Under the pieces are notes generated by a model. That model was not told the DNA's origin. It searched no databases and was given only the letters and a program-made list of their open reading frames with translations. A stretch of DNA of 64,000 bases from Bufo bufo (taxonomy: Eukaryota > Chordata > Amphibia > Anura > Bufonidae), in NCBI RefSeq assembly GCF_905171765.1, contig NC_053392.1:395712119-395776118 (forward strand), read 5' to 3'. This document shows positions 1 through 12,345 of this stretch, one piece after another. Position 1 is the stretch's first letter. Each line of letters begins with the position of its first letter. A program made the translations under genes and the position numbers.

Positions 1-1416
1 TATAATTTTCCAATATTGTATTAAATTTATGTTGTAAAAAATTGGAGTCCTTAACAAAATTTAAGGAAATTTAGGGATGGACACATCTGTACTTCGCATG
101 CAGGCTGCACTTGCTTTACCTTTCCTCTTGGCTCACTATACAGTATCTCAAGATGTGTTGCATGAGATGACCAGTTTTAAAAAAACAACATTATTTTGTA
201 GTTACTGTCAGGACATGCAAGTGCTATATTTGTCTATACCCCCCCCCCCTCCCCCTTTCCCCCAAGGGCAGTGATGTACATTGCAATGTGTTGAGGTTTT
301 TCTAGGATGTTGTGATATTGTATTGTTTTGTATCATGAGAAATGGGAGACCTTCACCAAAATTGAGGGAAATTATTCTGTATTTATGTGTCCTTGTCAAT
401 GTTCTTTCAATGTTATTATGCAGCCTGAATGTTTAGCCATAAAGCTAGACACATGGTGCCACAAAGTGTCCATATAAATTGGTTTCCACACTGTTTCTAT
501 ATTAACTATGTTATATCCTTGTAAGTCTAGGGCTGATGAATGCTTTATGTTGTAATTTCTGGTTCCGTGGTTACTGTTACCGATGGCCTAGACCTTAGGG
601 GTTACTGTCCGCATTGCTGGAGGTTTAAAAATATAATATAGAGTTTAGTAGAAACTGTTATAACTCAGATGCAGACAGCTGAAGCTCATCATACCTCTTT
701 TTGCAGTCACTAAATTAGTAAGCAATCAGTGACTATCCCAAGAATAGTGCAGGATCTTCTTGTGCTTCTTCCCTTGCAATGTAGTATAACAAACAGATTG
801 AGCGACTGACCCGTAACACTGAAGCACTGTAAACTTCAAATGTTCAAAGCCTTTTGTTTCCTTACAAGTTATCTAGTGTAAAAGAGCATATCAAATAAAA
901 CACTCATTGAGCAGTATAGCCACATGTAACCCCATAGATCTACAGAAACCCAAGAAGTTTTCAATGAGGAAACTGCTGATCTACAAGTGGCTATACCACT
1001 TGAGAGTTTTATTCAGTGTACTTTTTTACACAATGTCTGGTAAGTAAAATAAAGTCCTTAAATAACTGAAGTTTTCAGGGCTTTATTATTGTTTTTCTGT
1101 GGGGGTCTTTGAGTATAAGGATTTCTCCATTGGACCACTGGTTTATGCCGGGATCAAAATCTATTATTTATACCACGTTGCATGGGGTAAGGAGAATGCA
1201 TGATCTACAGTATTCTTTTGGCAAATCAGGATTTTTAAGCTAAGCACTGTGCTGATTGCTTACAAATTCAGAGGTAGGATTCATTTTAGCATCCTTTGCG
1301 GTCTGTCCTAATGCTGATGGTGGTCTAGGAAGGATTTCTCTCTAGGCCCAAATACTGATAATAGAGGATGTATAGTTGTGACTGTTTTAAGGGGAAAGCA
1401 CAGAAAGTCTACTGCT
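1..1416. other. unclassified AT-rich sequence
   Basis: I see no gene, transposon end or tandem array here. A polypyrimidine tract of C and T at about 239-262 is simple sequence. Short open frames occur on both strands, but none shows a recognisable motif. Confidence 0.5.
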
Positions 1417-2070
1417 TACAGGGGTTCTCTAGGAATTAAGAAAATAAAAATAAGCAAATTTGACTTTATTATAAATATATTCCAAATACATTTCGTTAGA
1501 TATAATGGTGTGTTTTGTCTAAGGAGCCATCATTAGGATAAATAAAATGGCCGCCATCCTACTAGTACACATGAGGATAAGTTACTTCATAGCACTGAGC
1601 CAAAGAACTGCCTCATCCTCCTCTCACCTCTATTCGTCAGGGATTATCATCCTGAATACAGTTTAATATGATCTTCAGTTGAATCTCTGTAGGAATGGAG
1701 GTCATGAGGAGACATGAAGTACAGAGAGGAGGTGGGGTTGTGGCTGATAAGCAGCAGCATTTGTCTGCAGTTTCCATTACCACAGCCTGTCCTATTAATC
1801 CTCTCTGTACTTCATGTCTCCTCATGAACTCCATTCCTACAGAGACTCAGCTAAAGTTATTATCATCCATATTCAGGATCATAATACCCGACAGGTAGGA
1901 GAGGAGGATGAAGCAGCTCTTTAGGTCAGCGTTTGAAGTAACTTGTTCTGCTGTGTGATCAGGACAGGTTTTGTGTGGACTAATAGGACAGCGGCCATTT
2001 TATTTCTCCTAATTATTGCTCCCTAGACAAAATGAGCCATTACAACTAATGAAAGGTATTTGGGAATATG
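1417..2070. repeat. palindromic MITE, about 650 bp
   Basis: The two halves are imperfect inverted copies around a centre near 1765. The left half contains GGAGGTCATGAGGAGACATG and the right half the matching CATGTCTCCTCATGA; further out, AAATGGCCGC pairs with GCGGCCATTT. The left tip TTACAGGGGTTCTCT resembles the TTAAAGG termini of T2/Kolobok-type MITEs. A shortened relative lies at 11213-11403. The outermost 55 bases of the left arm have no visible right counterpart, so the right tip is probably lost. It is non-coding; open frames here are by-products of the palindrome. Confidence 0.7.
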
Positions 2071-2214
2071 TAGTATCCCACTAGGTAGGCGTGGGCACTA
2101 CACAAGGGTCAATTGGTTCACGTGTTACTTCTGCTCACAAGGGACAGTAATATTATATTTGACCATATGCTTTAATGTATTTTCTATGTGTTTTTACATG
2201 CAATGTTTCCCCTG

Positions 2215-3253
2215 TGTCATGCATAGCAGGCCTATTAGGGTGTAGTTAGGCATCCTAGACACTAGAGGGAGATAGGGAGCCCCTAGCATAAATGTTCAGG
2301 CCCAGACAGGGAGGAGTTAGGTCATAGTCAGGAGTCTGTGGAGACAGAAGTGAGAAGGCATCTTAGCCCGAGATATGCTGAGGGCCTCCTCCTGACATGC
2401 AGCTTGATAGTCCTGGCTGCTAGCTACTACCAGGAGGCTAGTGAAGAACTCTAGCCTGCCTGTAGATAATGAGCCTCAGTTAGCTCAGAAAATTACCCCA
2501 AGAGAAGAGATGTACCTCCTGGGAGAAACCTGCAGCTTCCCTACCTGCTTCAAGGATAATACAACAAGTTCAGATAAGTAACTTGATGAGCAGAGGGACT
2601 TTAACATAAAGCAAGAGCCAATACTGGAGGAAGGATTTATATACCAAGGATTAAAGCCAGCATTTAGGCATCCGGGCCTTGGGATCCAGCCAGCTAGAAT
2701 AGCTGTGGGGATAGTGCAGCATAGGTCTGCTAAGCATTAACTTTATACCCTCCAAGTATCTTGCAAGAATATACCTGCCATACTAAGAAGTAAACCTGCT
2801 TGTGAATTATATGATTCAAGGGACTGCATCATCCTCATCCGTTGTATGTACAAAGTTGAACTGTTCAAAGTAAAGCAACGTTTGGTTCACTACATCATCT
2901 GTGTTCCTCGTTTACTACTCCTACAAACCGGTGTGCCACCGTTACAGGCACTGGCGTCACAATCCTTAAAGGGACCTTGCCCCAGGCACTCAAAACACCC
3001 GCAACATCCAGGGCACCTCATCCACCATCAGGCCTGGTCCCTAAATATAGAGTGTGCCCCAGAGGAACTTGTGTCTATCTCTCCTTCACTGCCGCATGCC
3101 TGCCAAGGGTCCTCCAAAAAGTGAGTAACCCTCGATTGCCCATAACCGTGACCTCACTATCGCAATACCCTGCGGGTCTGGCGTGCTGCAAATATATTTA
3201 TAATAAAGTCATATTTAAGTAGTTGGTTTTAATTCCCGGAGAACCCCTTTAAG
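2215..3253. other. unclassified repeat-like block ending in a T2-type tip
   Basis: The stretch has transposon-like composition and an AATAAA-type signal near 3200, then CCCCTTTAA at 3245-3253, which matches the right tip of TTAAAGG-type MITEs. An internal TTAAAGGGACC near 2968 could be the other tip, but the arms do not obviously pair. The open frames at 2846-3222 show no known domain. It could be an LTR or the 5' region of a retroelement; I cannot decide. Confidence 0.3.
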
Positions 3254-3888
3254 GGAACATCAGTCCTGGTAATTAGAGGTTATTATCAACCAGAGGAGTA
3301 TTGCTTTGTTGGCAGTCAAAGCGATGCACAGCATTACAGGACTTTCTTATTTACTATATATTTGAAACTCAAAACCTTCTGATATATATCCTGTTCTCAT
3401 ACAGTGTATGCTTTTTCTCACGTGCTATTACCTTTTGCAGCATAACATTATTCAACTTATTGTTTAATGCAGGCGTAATATTTCTGAGACTCCAAGGAGC
3501 ATTTATAATGGATGCACAATGATATTGTGCTGCATACCTAATCATTTTCTTTTAATTAGTATATTCTTATATTTTAAATGAAACAGATCCCAGTAGAGTC
3601 CTAAGAAAATGTAGGTAAAGTAATTTAAGCCATGCAGTAAATTTTAGATGAGTTTATAGTTAAATTATTTTATTGTGTGTGTGTTTTAAATGTAGTGCAA
3701 ACACATTGTTAGAGATCATTAAGGGAATCGGAAGGAAACACTGCTATTTAAGAGTTGTTTCTCTACCTGAAGTCTATATTTACAGCTTATAGCAGGGTAG
3801 ATTCATGGATAATCCTTACTGCATTACTAAATTCAGTGTAATGCCATAGGCAGAGCTCCATTGCTCTGTTTGCAAGGCCAAATTTAGT
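3254..3888. other. no feature seen
   Basis: AT-rich sequence without a recognisable gene, repeat end or motif. Confidence 0.4.
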
Positions 3889-4308
3889 TTAAAGGATATG
3901 CCACCAGTGTCAGATAGGAGTGGGTCCCACTTCTGGGGCCCACTCCTATGTCTAGAATGGGCTCCCCAAAGTCAAGGCGAGTGCAACAAGCAAGAGTGGC
4001 TAACCTCCATTCATTGCTATGGGATTTCTGAATATAGCTGAACACTGGCTTGGTTATTTCTAGCAGCCCCATAGTGGTGATCAGAATGGTGGCTGTGCAT
4101 GCATGAGCATGCTCAATCTGCAATTTCTGGGAGTCCCATAGCAGTGAATAGAAAGCATGCTGCTCATGAGTGGTGGGCTATCCTTCAATTTAGGGGCACC
4201 ATTCTGTAGATAAGACCAGGTCCCAGAGGTGGCACCTACACCTGTCTGATATTGATGGCATATCCTAGTTATATACCATAAATTTTCCAGATCAGAAAAC
4301 CCCTTTAA
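3889..4308. repeat. T2/Kolobok-like MITE
   Basis: The element runs from TTAAAGGATATGCC to ATCAGAAAACCCCTTTAA, so both tips carry TTAA plus the AGG-type terminus. Internal inverted pairs include GATAGGAGTGGGTCCCAC against ACCTGTCTGATATTGATGGC-type arms and two CCCATAGC-type segments in opposite sense. It has no coding capacity. Similar tips and internal phrases recur at 22617-23061. Confidence 0.7.
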
Positions 4309-5129
4309 GTATTTCACATAGATACAATAATAGCCCATATTGCCCTAATTTGTTATCTCCACTCACAATACATGCATTATTTTTCTTCCACTGGCTAAGA
4401 ATATAGGAGTTATTTTGTCAGAGTGAGAAAATGCATATTTTTTCTATATATTTTTTTTAAATAAGAAAGATTTGGGTTGTGCAGTATTTGTATAGTAACA
4501 GTGTGAATACTCAAGGAGAATGGATTTGTGGTCTGCCCTGTGAGCTGTTACATAGACTTCACAACATAACTGTTGCACATTTGAAGCCTAAAACCTTATT
4601 TGACCACTTACAGTTCTTGTTAAAGAATACGTTTAGTCAAACAGGTTGATCACAAATTGAAATTAAGTGTGCGTCAATTGCAATTACATATATATTCTAT
4701 ATGAACTCCTACATAGTTTAGGAGGTCAGTTAAGACATCTTGTGGCTGGATATAAACATTGTGCTCTATGCATTTATTTCCTTAAAAAAATACTGCAGTT
4801 AATCTCACTTGCATATTTTCCCTATTTAGGGTACGACCACATGGGGTATGGTGGTTGCGACACGGCCACACTGCTGTCCAGTACCGCATAGCTGTACAAG
4901 GCACAGTGGTTTCTAATTAAACTAATGAAGACTGCACTGTTTAGTCAGTATGGATTGTAAATGGCCACTGCATTTTCTTGACTTGCAGCCATTTCACTCT
5001 TTATGTGAATGCTGATGCCCACTTGTTCATCACAATGTTATAGCTCCTGGACCCAAGTAAATCTGACCCTAGAGCATGCCTGAATGTCACATCTAACAAT
5101 CTAACTGACTCAAAGGCAACCTGTCAGTT
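4309..5129. other. no feature seen
   Basis: AT-rich non-coding sequence with several homopolymer runs and no recognisable element end. Confidence 0.4.
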
Positions 5130-5137
5130 CTCCTGAC

Positions 5138-5457
5138 CAGTGATGGCTAGTTCGCCGTGTTCGCCCGCGAACACATGCGGGCTGCCATCTTAAATCACAA
5201 GTCTGGCGATGCACAGGTAAGTCCTTACCTGTGCCTGCGCAGCGAGCCGGTCTGAAACAAATGCGGTCACCGGGAGCAGGCAGTTCCGAGAACAGCCCGA
5301 TGAAGGCCCCCGGTGGCTGTTCTCGGAACTGCCTGCTCCCGGTGACCGCATTTGGTTCAGACTGGCTCGCAGCGCAGGCACAGGTAAGGACTTACCTGTG
5401 CATCGCCGGACTTGTGATTTAAGATGGCAGCCCGCATGTGCGAACTGGCCATCACTG
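5138..5457. mobile_element. hAT-type MITE, nearly complete palindrome, 8-bp TSD
   Basis: The ends are CAGTGATGGC and its complement GGCCATCACTG. The flanks are a perfect 8-bp duplication, CTCCTGAC, at 5130-5137 and 5458-5465, the TSD length of the hAT superfamily. Almost the whole 320 bp folds on itself around 5298: GCAGGCAGTTCCGAGAACAG pairs with its complement, as do ATTTAAGATGGCAGCCCGCA and its partner. It is GC-rich compared with its surroundings. Open frames on both strands simply reflect the palindrome. Confidence 0.9.
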
Positions 5458-5465
5458 CTCCTGAC

Positions 5466-7367
5466 GTGTCTTTTTTTTAATACTATATTGCATCTACCTG
5501 TAAAATAGCAATTCTGGAACATGTTTTCTTACAACTTTGTGTTTATATTCCCTGGAAATTTAGGAATACATTGACAATTGGACATTACTATTCCCTTTTT
5601 CATTCAAGTTTGTCCCTACATAGTGTGACACTATCAATCCTGTCTGACAATGTGAGACTGTGCAAGGAAATAACACTTTGACAACGGTAATGGTTATGCC
5701 ATTTGTCATTAACTACCTACATTTTCTGGTGGAATAATATAGGAATGGCACAATACAAGAAAATAATTTTTATTATTTTACAGGAGATGCAAATATTTAC
5801 TAAAACAGACATGTCAGAAGAGCTGACAGGTAGGGGGAATTTATCAAGACTTGATCTACTTTGCACTGCAGTGAGATGGCCTTGATTTATTAAGAGAAGG
5901 TCCACATCTCTGGACTTCTGTGCATCGGAAAATCATGGATTCAAGCTATAACAGTTTCTGTTGTAAATTACAGTAAATTTTCAGGGATGTAGGAGGCCAC
6001 ATGCCTTTCACTATGCCAGACTCATGTCATGTCCACTTTTCAGAAAAGTGACAATAAGTCTCAAACAACTAATATAAAGATCAAATTACAGATAATATTA
6101 AATATATTTTCTAATAAAAACCATGAAGAATTGTATGTATTGCTCCATGTCTGGATAATCTAGCAATAACCAGATCTTTGTTTCCAAGTAGTAAGTGGAT
6201 AACATGATTGTCCCTCTGAATCCTTAATTGTCAGGATCAGGGACAAAGGTACACAAGTAGACATTAGCGAATTTAAGAAAAAAATAAAATAATCAGACAC
6301 TTCTGGTGCCCATCCACACTGAATGAGAGAACAGTCGGCTACCTAATGTGTATGAGAGTATTCTTAAGTTCTCTCAATGGGAGATGTCAAAGAAAAGAAA
6401 GAGGGGGGCTGTTTGTTCCTGCAGAAGATAAGAGATTGGAAATGCTACTATGGTCAATGTCTACTACTCAAAACCTATTAGACTTTATTGATGATATGAA
6501 GGTCGGGCCCCAAGAATAATTTTCTCTGGTACTGCCGAGGAACCCTAGTTTGACCCTGGGTATGGGGTCCTGTTATAGTTTTTTCATTAAGTCCCCAGAG
6601 CTTCAAGTTCTTCAACTGTATCAGACAACAACGCCTTAAAAAAAAGACAGAATTTAATTGTACCATGTAATCTTACAGATCTCATTCCTGTCACTCCGGG
6701 ACATTGCTATTTACATTTTCAGGTCACTAAAATGATTTCCAAAGAGTATCTTGATAAAAAAAAATCTCAATCTTATTTGACAGTTTCTGCTAGAAAGTTG
6801 CTATGTATTATGGAAGCTCTCAAACTGTAGCTACCTCAGTCATTAGCTATGTGTACAATATGTTCAATATTTCATATTGTATATTCTCCTTGGTAAACAC
6901 TGAAAAATTGAAAGCATTCTAACTCCCAGACGTAATCCTACTGTGCCTTGATGTGCAGATAATTTCATGGTGCCTGCGGAGCTGTGAATCTTTATGTGTC
7001 TTCCTAAGGTCTCATGTCATTTTGTAGAGTCAATATCTTTCTGTAAAAGTAATGTTTGTTACAAATAATAGACAACAACAGATAAAAATATTTCAGCTGA
7101 ATTATGAAAACGGAATATTCCAAAGTAAATGTTTTCCTGTTCCTGTAATATCTCATTATCTTGGAAATACAAAAAGACCAGCAGGCTGGATCTAGGTGGC
7201 AAAGGCAGTGCACAGATCCTGCTTTAAAGATGTAATGAATCCAAGCAACAAAGTAGTTATCCAGCACCAGGATAAAAACACATAAAAATCCCTGCACCAC
7301 ATTTCCTGATGCTATCAATGCGTTTCAACCCTTTTAACATGAACACATCAAATAGTGCAGAACTCCC
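5466..7367. other. no feature seen
   Basis: About 1.9 kb of AT-rich sequence without a supported gene or repeat boundary. Open frames of up to about 62 codons carry no motif. Confidence 0.4.
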
Positions 7368-7480
7368 ATGAATTCATGAGTCTGATGAAGAGGGAAGACC
7401 TCCCCTTGAAACACATTATCCTATTCCCTTGTTTTATCTTTTTACTTAATAAATATTTTCTTCTTCAGTTTAGTGCACAG
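7368..7480 (+). ncRNA. hammerhead-like module with AATAAA tail (Penelope-type LTR remnant)
   Basis: A CTGATGA box at about 7382 is followed by a short complementary pair (AAGAGGG / CCCCTT) and then GAAAC at about 7405. AATAAA follows near 7448. This order resembles the pseudo-LTRs of Penelope-like elements, which are known to carry hammerhead motifs. I cannot find a good stem I, so catalytic ability is doubtful. It is probably a decayed retroelement end. Confidence 0.35.
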
Positions 7481-7935
7481 TAAGCCACCCTTTTGTTTTT
7501 TTTTCTTTTCCACTTTTCCATTTCCTCACTATCCTCAGGATAGATCATCAACATTTGTAGGCTGCTCAACCTACTTAACATGAACACCTCAAAAGAACGC
7601 AAATAGTGCCAAGCATCTTTCGGCTTCCATAGAAAGAGTCAGGTTGCATGACAGAACCTGACGGTTTCCATTATGGTCAATGGGGTCTGTTGGGTGCCGT
7701 TAGTGTCTGTCATGTGACGGAACCCTTGGTTTCATTATTTTCATTATTCTGCTCCTTTAACAGAGCAGAACAATGGAAATGCAAGCACTGATGTGAACAT
7801 GGGACACAAGTACAGAATACAAATTTCATCCAAATAGCAACTAGCAAAGTTCCCAAATCTGCAAAATAACCATATTAATCTCTGTGTACCCAAAATATCT
7901 GCATCCCTTTTAAGATCATAGTCCTGATGATTATA
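7481..7935. other. repeat-like fragments
   Basis: Contains a short GATAGATCATCAACAT phrase (about 7541) shared with the MITE that starts at 7936, and a GTCAGG/CCTGACGG inverted phrase near 7630-7665. No gene is seen. Confidence 0.35.
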
Positions 7936-8253
7936 TTAAAGTGGTTGTGTGCTTTTTACTATTAATGACCTATCTTCATGACAGATCATCAATATCAGAT
8001 TGGCGGGGGTCGACACCGGGCACCCCCGCTCATCAGCTGTTTGAAAAGAAGACAGCACTCATATGATTGCTGTATTCTCTCTTTTATGTACCTGCTCGCC
8101 ATAGCAATTGCAGCGGCGAGCAGTGTAATTACAAGTATGGCATCCCCATTCACTTCTAGACAGATCTGACGGGTGTTGGCCCCTGCCGATCTGATATTGA
8201 TGACCTATTCTGAGAATAGGTCATCAATAGTAAAAAACGGACAACCCCTTTAA
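7936..8253. repeat. T2/Kolobok-like MITE
   Basis: It starts TTAAAGTGGTTGTG and ends ACAACCCCTTTAA, giving TTAA-anchored inverted tips. The arms hold ATCATCAATATCAGAT and ATCTGATATTGATGA in opposite orientation, and two polyT/polyA-like strings (CTTTTTACTATT / AATAGTAAAAAA). Its length of 318 bp and absence of a reading frame fit a non-autonomous element. Confidence 0.8.
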
Positions 8254-10149
8254 GTTTATACAATGTTTTATTAGTTTGCTTCAGATTCAGTAATTTTGTA
8301 ACATCAATGAGACCTCCAGCGAGCAGAAAATAACATTATACAAGAGAAAAATTTGTTGACAGTTAACAGAACATGTTTTTATGTTAAAAAATTGTGCCAT
8401 ATGTTGAATTAGGGGCATCGAAAATGCCCCCCACCACCACCATTATGGTTCTTGGCTTTGCATAGAGCTGCCTGGTGTTTGTTGTCCCCTCCATGTCCTT
8501 TCCATAACTCAGCTCAATTTCCCAACCTTTGCTAAATCTACAGTTGCCACTGAGAGGGGATTTTGAACAGGAACTTATCACCATCCAAGATCAAGGGATT
8601 GGGACCAACCACCATTAGCAGTTGCATGGTCTTCCTCTATGGCCCCCTATGGCCATTGGTTGTGTTTTCAGTCTATATAAGTATTAGTACAGTGGTTAAG
8701 GTAAAAATACAAGTGAGTTTACAGCCATAGTATTACCTCAATCTACACCATATTTAGGCATCTATATTTGCAATATAAAAAACATTACTTCAGCAAACAT
8801 GTACAATACCGATTCATTTTTTTCCTTTCCAGTGACAAGTCTTTGTCATTTATGTAACCTCTAAACAAATTGAGATGGAGCAGACAATTTATGCCATTTT
8901 CCCAGAGTCACAACCTTTGAAAAGTGTCATTTTAGACTGATTACCTCATCTACAAGACTTCCTCCCATTTTTTGCTGGTCGTATGACTGTAGAGCAATAT
9001 GTAAGCTGCTGTAGGAGGCTGAACACCTCTGGAATATGTCATCTGTGACTGATAACCTGGGTAATATGCATTGCACACACAGGATAACCTTTGCCATATT
9101 CTGCTTGGCAAATGGCAAACTTTTATTATCAGTCATTTTATGACTTTTGGGAAGCTATCACACTTGCAATGTCATCTTTAATAATGCTATTTAAACAGCA
9201 AATATTCAGGGGCCCCACGTTCCTTTCTTTGAGCTGTAAGCACGGTTAGATTGGATTCCGGCTGCTGAAATTGCCTATGGAACAGTAAATGATAAGCTGT
9301 GTATTCATCTTCACAGCTCACTCTGCACAATTCATGTTTCATTATTATTGCCTCTCAGGTTAATTTGTGGTCATTTCGCTGCCTTTTGAATTCATAGGAC
9401 GTGTCTCATGCCGTAAAGGTAATTATTTTGATCCACATTTCCCTATTGCACGCACCACAATAAGAAAAATACATAAAAGATAAGCGTTTTCTGAAAAGGA
9501 TTGAAAAACATTCAACACTCAGATTTTAATTAAAGATCAAATTAAAGATATTGTACCCCCTAGATAAACAAATAAAGATAAAAAAAACACATTAAATGAG
9601 ACATTTTATATTCAAACCTCCAGCTGTGAACTCCTGCATTATTCTCACAAGTTTATTCTTCAAGGGAAAAGAATTCAGGAAATATCAATGAATCCCATGC
9701 AGGAAAATATATTCTGTGATATATAAAATACACAATGAGAACAACTTACAAGAGCACTTAGGACGCCTTCAGGTGGCTGTAATATGGATGCATTTAACGT
9801 CAGTATTGCCAATACTATACCCAGACCTCCCGCGTTTCTCCTGAAATGGACAGTTCACCATAGGAATCTATTATATACAATGTATACAGATACAAAAAAG
9901 TTCTTGGATTGTGGCGGTGCAAAAGTGCCCCAAGTTATATATGAATAATTTTATATAGGGAATTGCAATAGTAGTCAATAAATGTGTTACCTTCAGAATA
10001 ATTATTTTTAAGAACATTCACTGCAATCGCCTTTCAAAGCTGTAAGCAGAGTAGAAGCTGAAATTCAACTTCATGCAGCTTCCGTGCTGCTATATTATAG
10101 GAACACTGTTGCTTCTAAATGGAGTGATACATTTAAAAACAAACACAAT
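8254..10149. other. mostly single-copy-looking sequence
   Basis: This stretch lacks the palindromes and element ends common elsewhere. The part at 8880-9480 in particular reads like unique DNA of mixed composition. No splice-bounded coding segment or RNA gene is recognised. It is a candidate for conserved non-coding sequence, but only an alignment could show that. Confidence 0.35.
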
Positions 10150-10480
10150 AGAGGGATTCTGTCAGCAGTTTTTAGCCCTCAAAACTGCTCCCAGTACACT
10201 ATAGGTGGTGGGGAGAGTGCCTATTCATACCTAGAGAGAAGGTCATGCGGAAATGCCACAACAATAGGTGCCCAAAAGCCCCTTCCCTTCATGTTCATAG
10301 TCTTGGCCTCTCTGTACTGAAGGCTTCCTGGCCTCTCTCCTCTTTTCTGAGCGACAGTTCTAATGTCTAGCTGTCACTCAGAGCAGAGGGAAGGGGCCAG
10401 GAAACTTTAAGTGCAGAGAGCACGTGAAGAAAGCCTAGAGAACTTGTGGTCGGTGTACCAGGGGAATGAAAACATCAAGA
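10150..10480. repeat. probable palindromic MITE remnant
   Basis: A hairpin centred near 10366 pairs CCTGGCCTCTCTCCTCT with a complementary stretch ending GGGGCCAGG at about 10400, and the flanks continue to match imperfectly. The left border GAGGGATTCTGTCAGCAG resembles T2-type subterminal sequence, but no clean TTAA tips are visible. Confidence 0.4.
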
Positions 10481-10716
10481 TGTACATGACTAGAGATGTG
10501 TGACTTTTTCAAGAAATTTGCTTTGTTCTGAACTAATATGTCCTGGACTGCAAGGAAAGTGTATCTCGGTGTACATCACTGTGCATTGCAGCGACATGTG
10601 TAGCTAATCCTTTCTGAAACAGTTATTGTTTGTCAGTACGATAGACAGGTCTCATACAGTATATGGACATGCGCATTGTTGTGCAGGCCACCAAGAGTCC
10701 TAGCTATCCCCTAGCT

Positions 10717-11039
10717 CAGTGGTGGCAAACCTATGGAACGGGTGCCAGAAGCGGCACTCAGAGCCCTCTCTGTAGGCACCCTCACCCTGGAAAAAGTCTA
10801 TGTTATACCAATATGCTTTTGACTTTCCTGCCATTCATCAGTGCAGGGCACACTGTGAATGGCACAGGCAGTGCACTGAATGTAGGCAGGTTATTATAGT
10901 TAAATGATAAAGTATACGGATGATATACTATATTGGACAGTAGTATTTAGGTTAAATTGCCGTGTGGGCACTTTGCGATAAATATGTGGGATTTGGGTTA
11001 CAGTTTGGGCACTCATACTGTAAAAGGTTGCAATCACTG
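10717..11039. mobile_element. hAT-type non-autonomous element with perfect 8-bp TSD
   Basis: The inverted ends are CAGTGGTGGCAAACC and GGTTGCAATCACTG. They are flanked by a perfect 8-bp duplication, CCCTAGCT, at 10709-10716 and 11040-11047. The 323-bp body has no transposase frame. CAGTGGTG-type tips and an 8-bp duplication are typical of hAT elements. Confidence 0.9.
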
Positions 11040-11212
11040 CCCTAGCTAAACCAAAAGAAATGCATAATAGAATTGCTTATCTATTAAACAAGGGGAACAC
11101 TCCTTTAAAAGTAGAAATAGATAGCTTATTTACTCCAATTTGAGAATCAAGACCTAATGGAGTCAGTCAGTAAACACAATATTCGTTGCCTCTACTCCAT
11201 GTGTCACATGAT

Positions 11213-11403
11213 GCCCTATAATGAAATATTACTTTATTATATATTCCTAAATACCTTTCATTAGTTATAATGATTCATTTTGTCTAGGGAGCAATCATCA
11301 AGGGAAATAAAATGGGTGCTTCCTATTAGTGCACACAAAACCTGTCCTAATTTAAGTATTTTCAGCAATTTTTTTTTCTTAATTCCGGGTGAACCTTTTA
11401 AAA
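11213..11403. repeat. shortened copy of the palindromic MITE at 1417
   Basis: It carries the arm phrases CATTTTGTCTAGGGAGCAATC and AATAAAATGG found at 1417-2070, then ends with TTAATTCCGGGTGAACC and TTTTAA, a decayed TTAAAGG-type tip. The central palindromic body is missing, so it is an internally deleted relative. Confidence 0.6.
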
Positions 11404-11452
11404 GTTTTCAGTCATGTCCCCCCTTTCCCTTCTTTCCTTAAGGCTATTTAGA

Positions 11453-11785
11453 TTAAGGGGTTCATTTACTAATCAGAAATACACCTATATTAGGCGTATT
11501 CCTGGAACAAATTGTGGCTTAGAGGTCCCTTGCGTCTCAATCTGCGACTTTTCCCCACTCACGCATGGTCTAAAAAAGTGGGAAGGGGACGGGTTGGCAG
11601 ACCTGTCTCATTTACCATTTTCTACGCCTGGTTTAGGCTAGGAACCTGTCTTAAATTTAGAAGCAGCAATGGATCAATGAAGTTATGCAAAGGTGCCTCT
11701 GCATAACTCTGGCGGATCCACCTCCAGCTATAGAGGATATTAAGACCGGCATCTAAAAGGCTGGTCTTAATAAATGACCCCCTAA
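11453..11785. repeat. MITE with TTAGGGGGTCATTTA-type inverted ends
   Basis: The left tip TTAAGGGGTTCATTTA and right tip TAAATGACCCCCTAA are inverted copies. The body is about 300 bp with no reading frame of note. The element at 28841-29459 has the same terminal theme (GGGGGGCATTTAT / ATAAATGACCCCC), so the two belong to one family. The superfamily is unclear. Confidence 0.65.
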
Positions 11786-12345
11786 GTTCTTTAAGTCACT
11801 TCTCATACGTTTTATGCTTTTGATTCTCCATTTTTGTAGCCCACCTTTGCACCCGTTCCATTTTATCTATGTCTATTTGTAGGCGGGTCTCCAGAACGTT
11901 ACACAGTATTCCAGATGTGGTCTCACTATACAGCAAGATCACAATCTTGTTCTTCCTACTGGTTATAACTCTAGCTATACAGCCAAGCATCTGAGTTGCT
12001 TTCCCAGCTACCTACCCAGACTGTGCATTCATTTTGAAGCTGTCTGATATTAGGATCAATATATCCTGCTCTTGTGAAGTCTTGGCTAACACAGTACTGC
12101 CAATATGATAGTCAGTCATTTTACATTTAGAGTGGAAATATTGAAGTGTAGTTTCCATTGTTGTGGATCATTTATGCAAAGAAGCTAAATCTTTTTCCAT
12201 GTTGCAAATCCCTCTAGCAATACACACTTTTGTGTCATCAGCAAACAGGCAAACCTTGCCTACCAAACCTTTTCCTATGTCACCTACAAAAATATAAAAA
12301 ATAATAGGTCCCAGGACCGACCCTTGAGGGACACCACTTGTAACA
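11786..12345 (-). pseudogene. CR1-like LINE reverse transcriptase fragment
   Basis: Read on the minus strand, this encodes a decayed part of the RT palm and thumb of a CR1-type LINE. TSGVPQGSVLGP is at about 12310-12345, the catalytic box LFADDTK at about 12245, and further on comes a C-terminal segment with LETRLQIDIDKMERVQRWA. Several stops interrupt it. The motifs are characteristic of non-LTR RT (PQGSxLGP, then xADD). The 5' part and the end of ORF2 are missing. It abuts the MITE at 11453-11785. Such a protein would prime reverse transcription at a nicked chromosomal target; this copy cannot. Confidence 0.8.

Noticed and set aside
2846..3222. Two overlapping open frames of 81-92 codons
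   Set aside because: No domain, no similarity recognised, and they end at a MITE tip. They probably lie in a repeat.
5190..5522. 110-codon minus-strand open frame
   Set aside because: It is produced by the GC-rich hAT palindrome; near-identical peptides appear on both strands.
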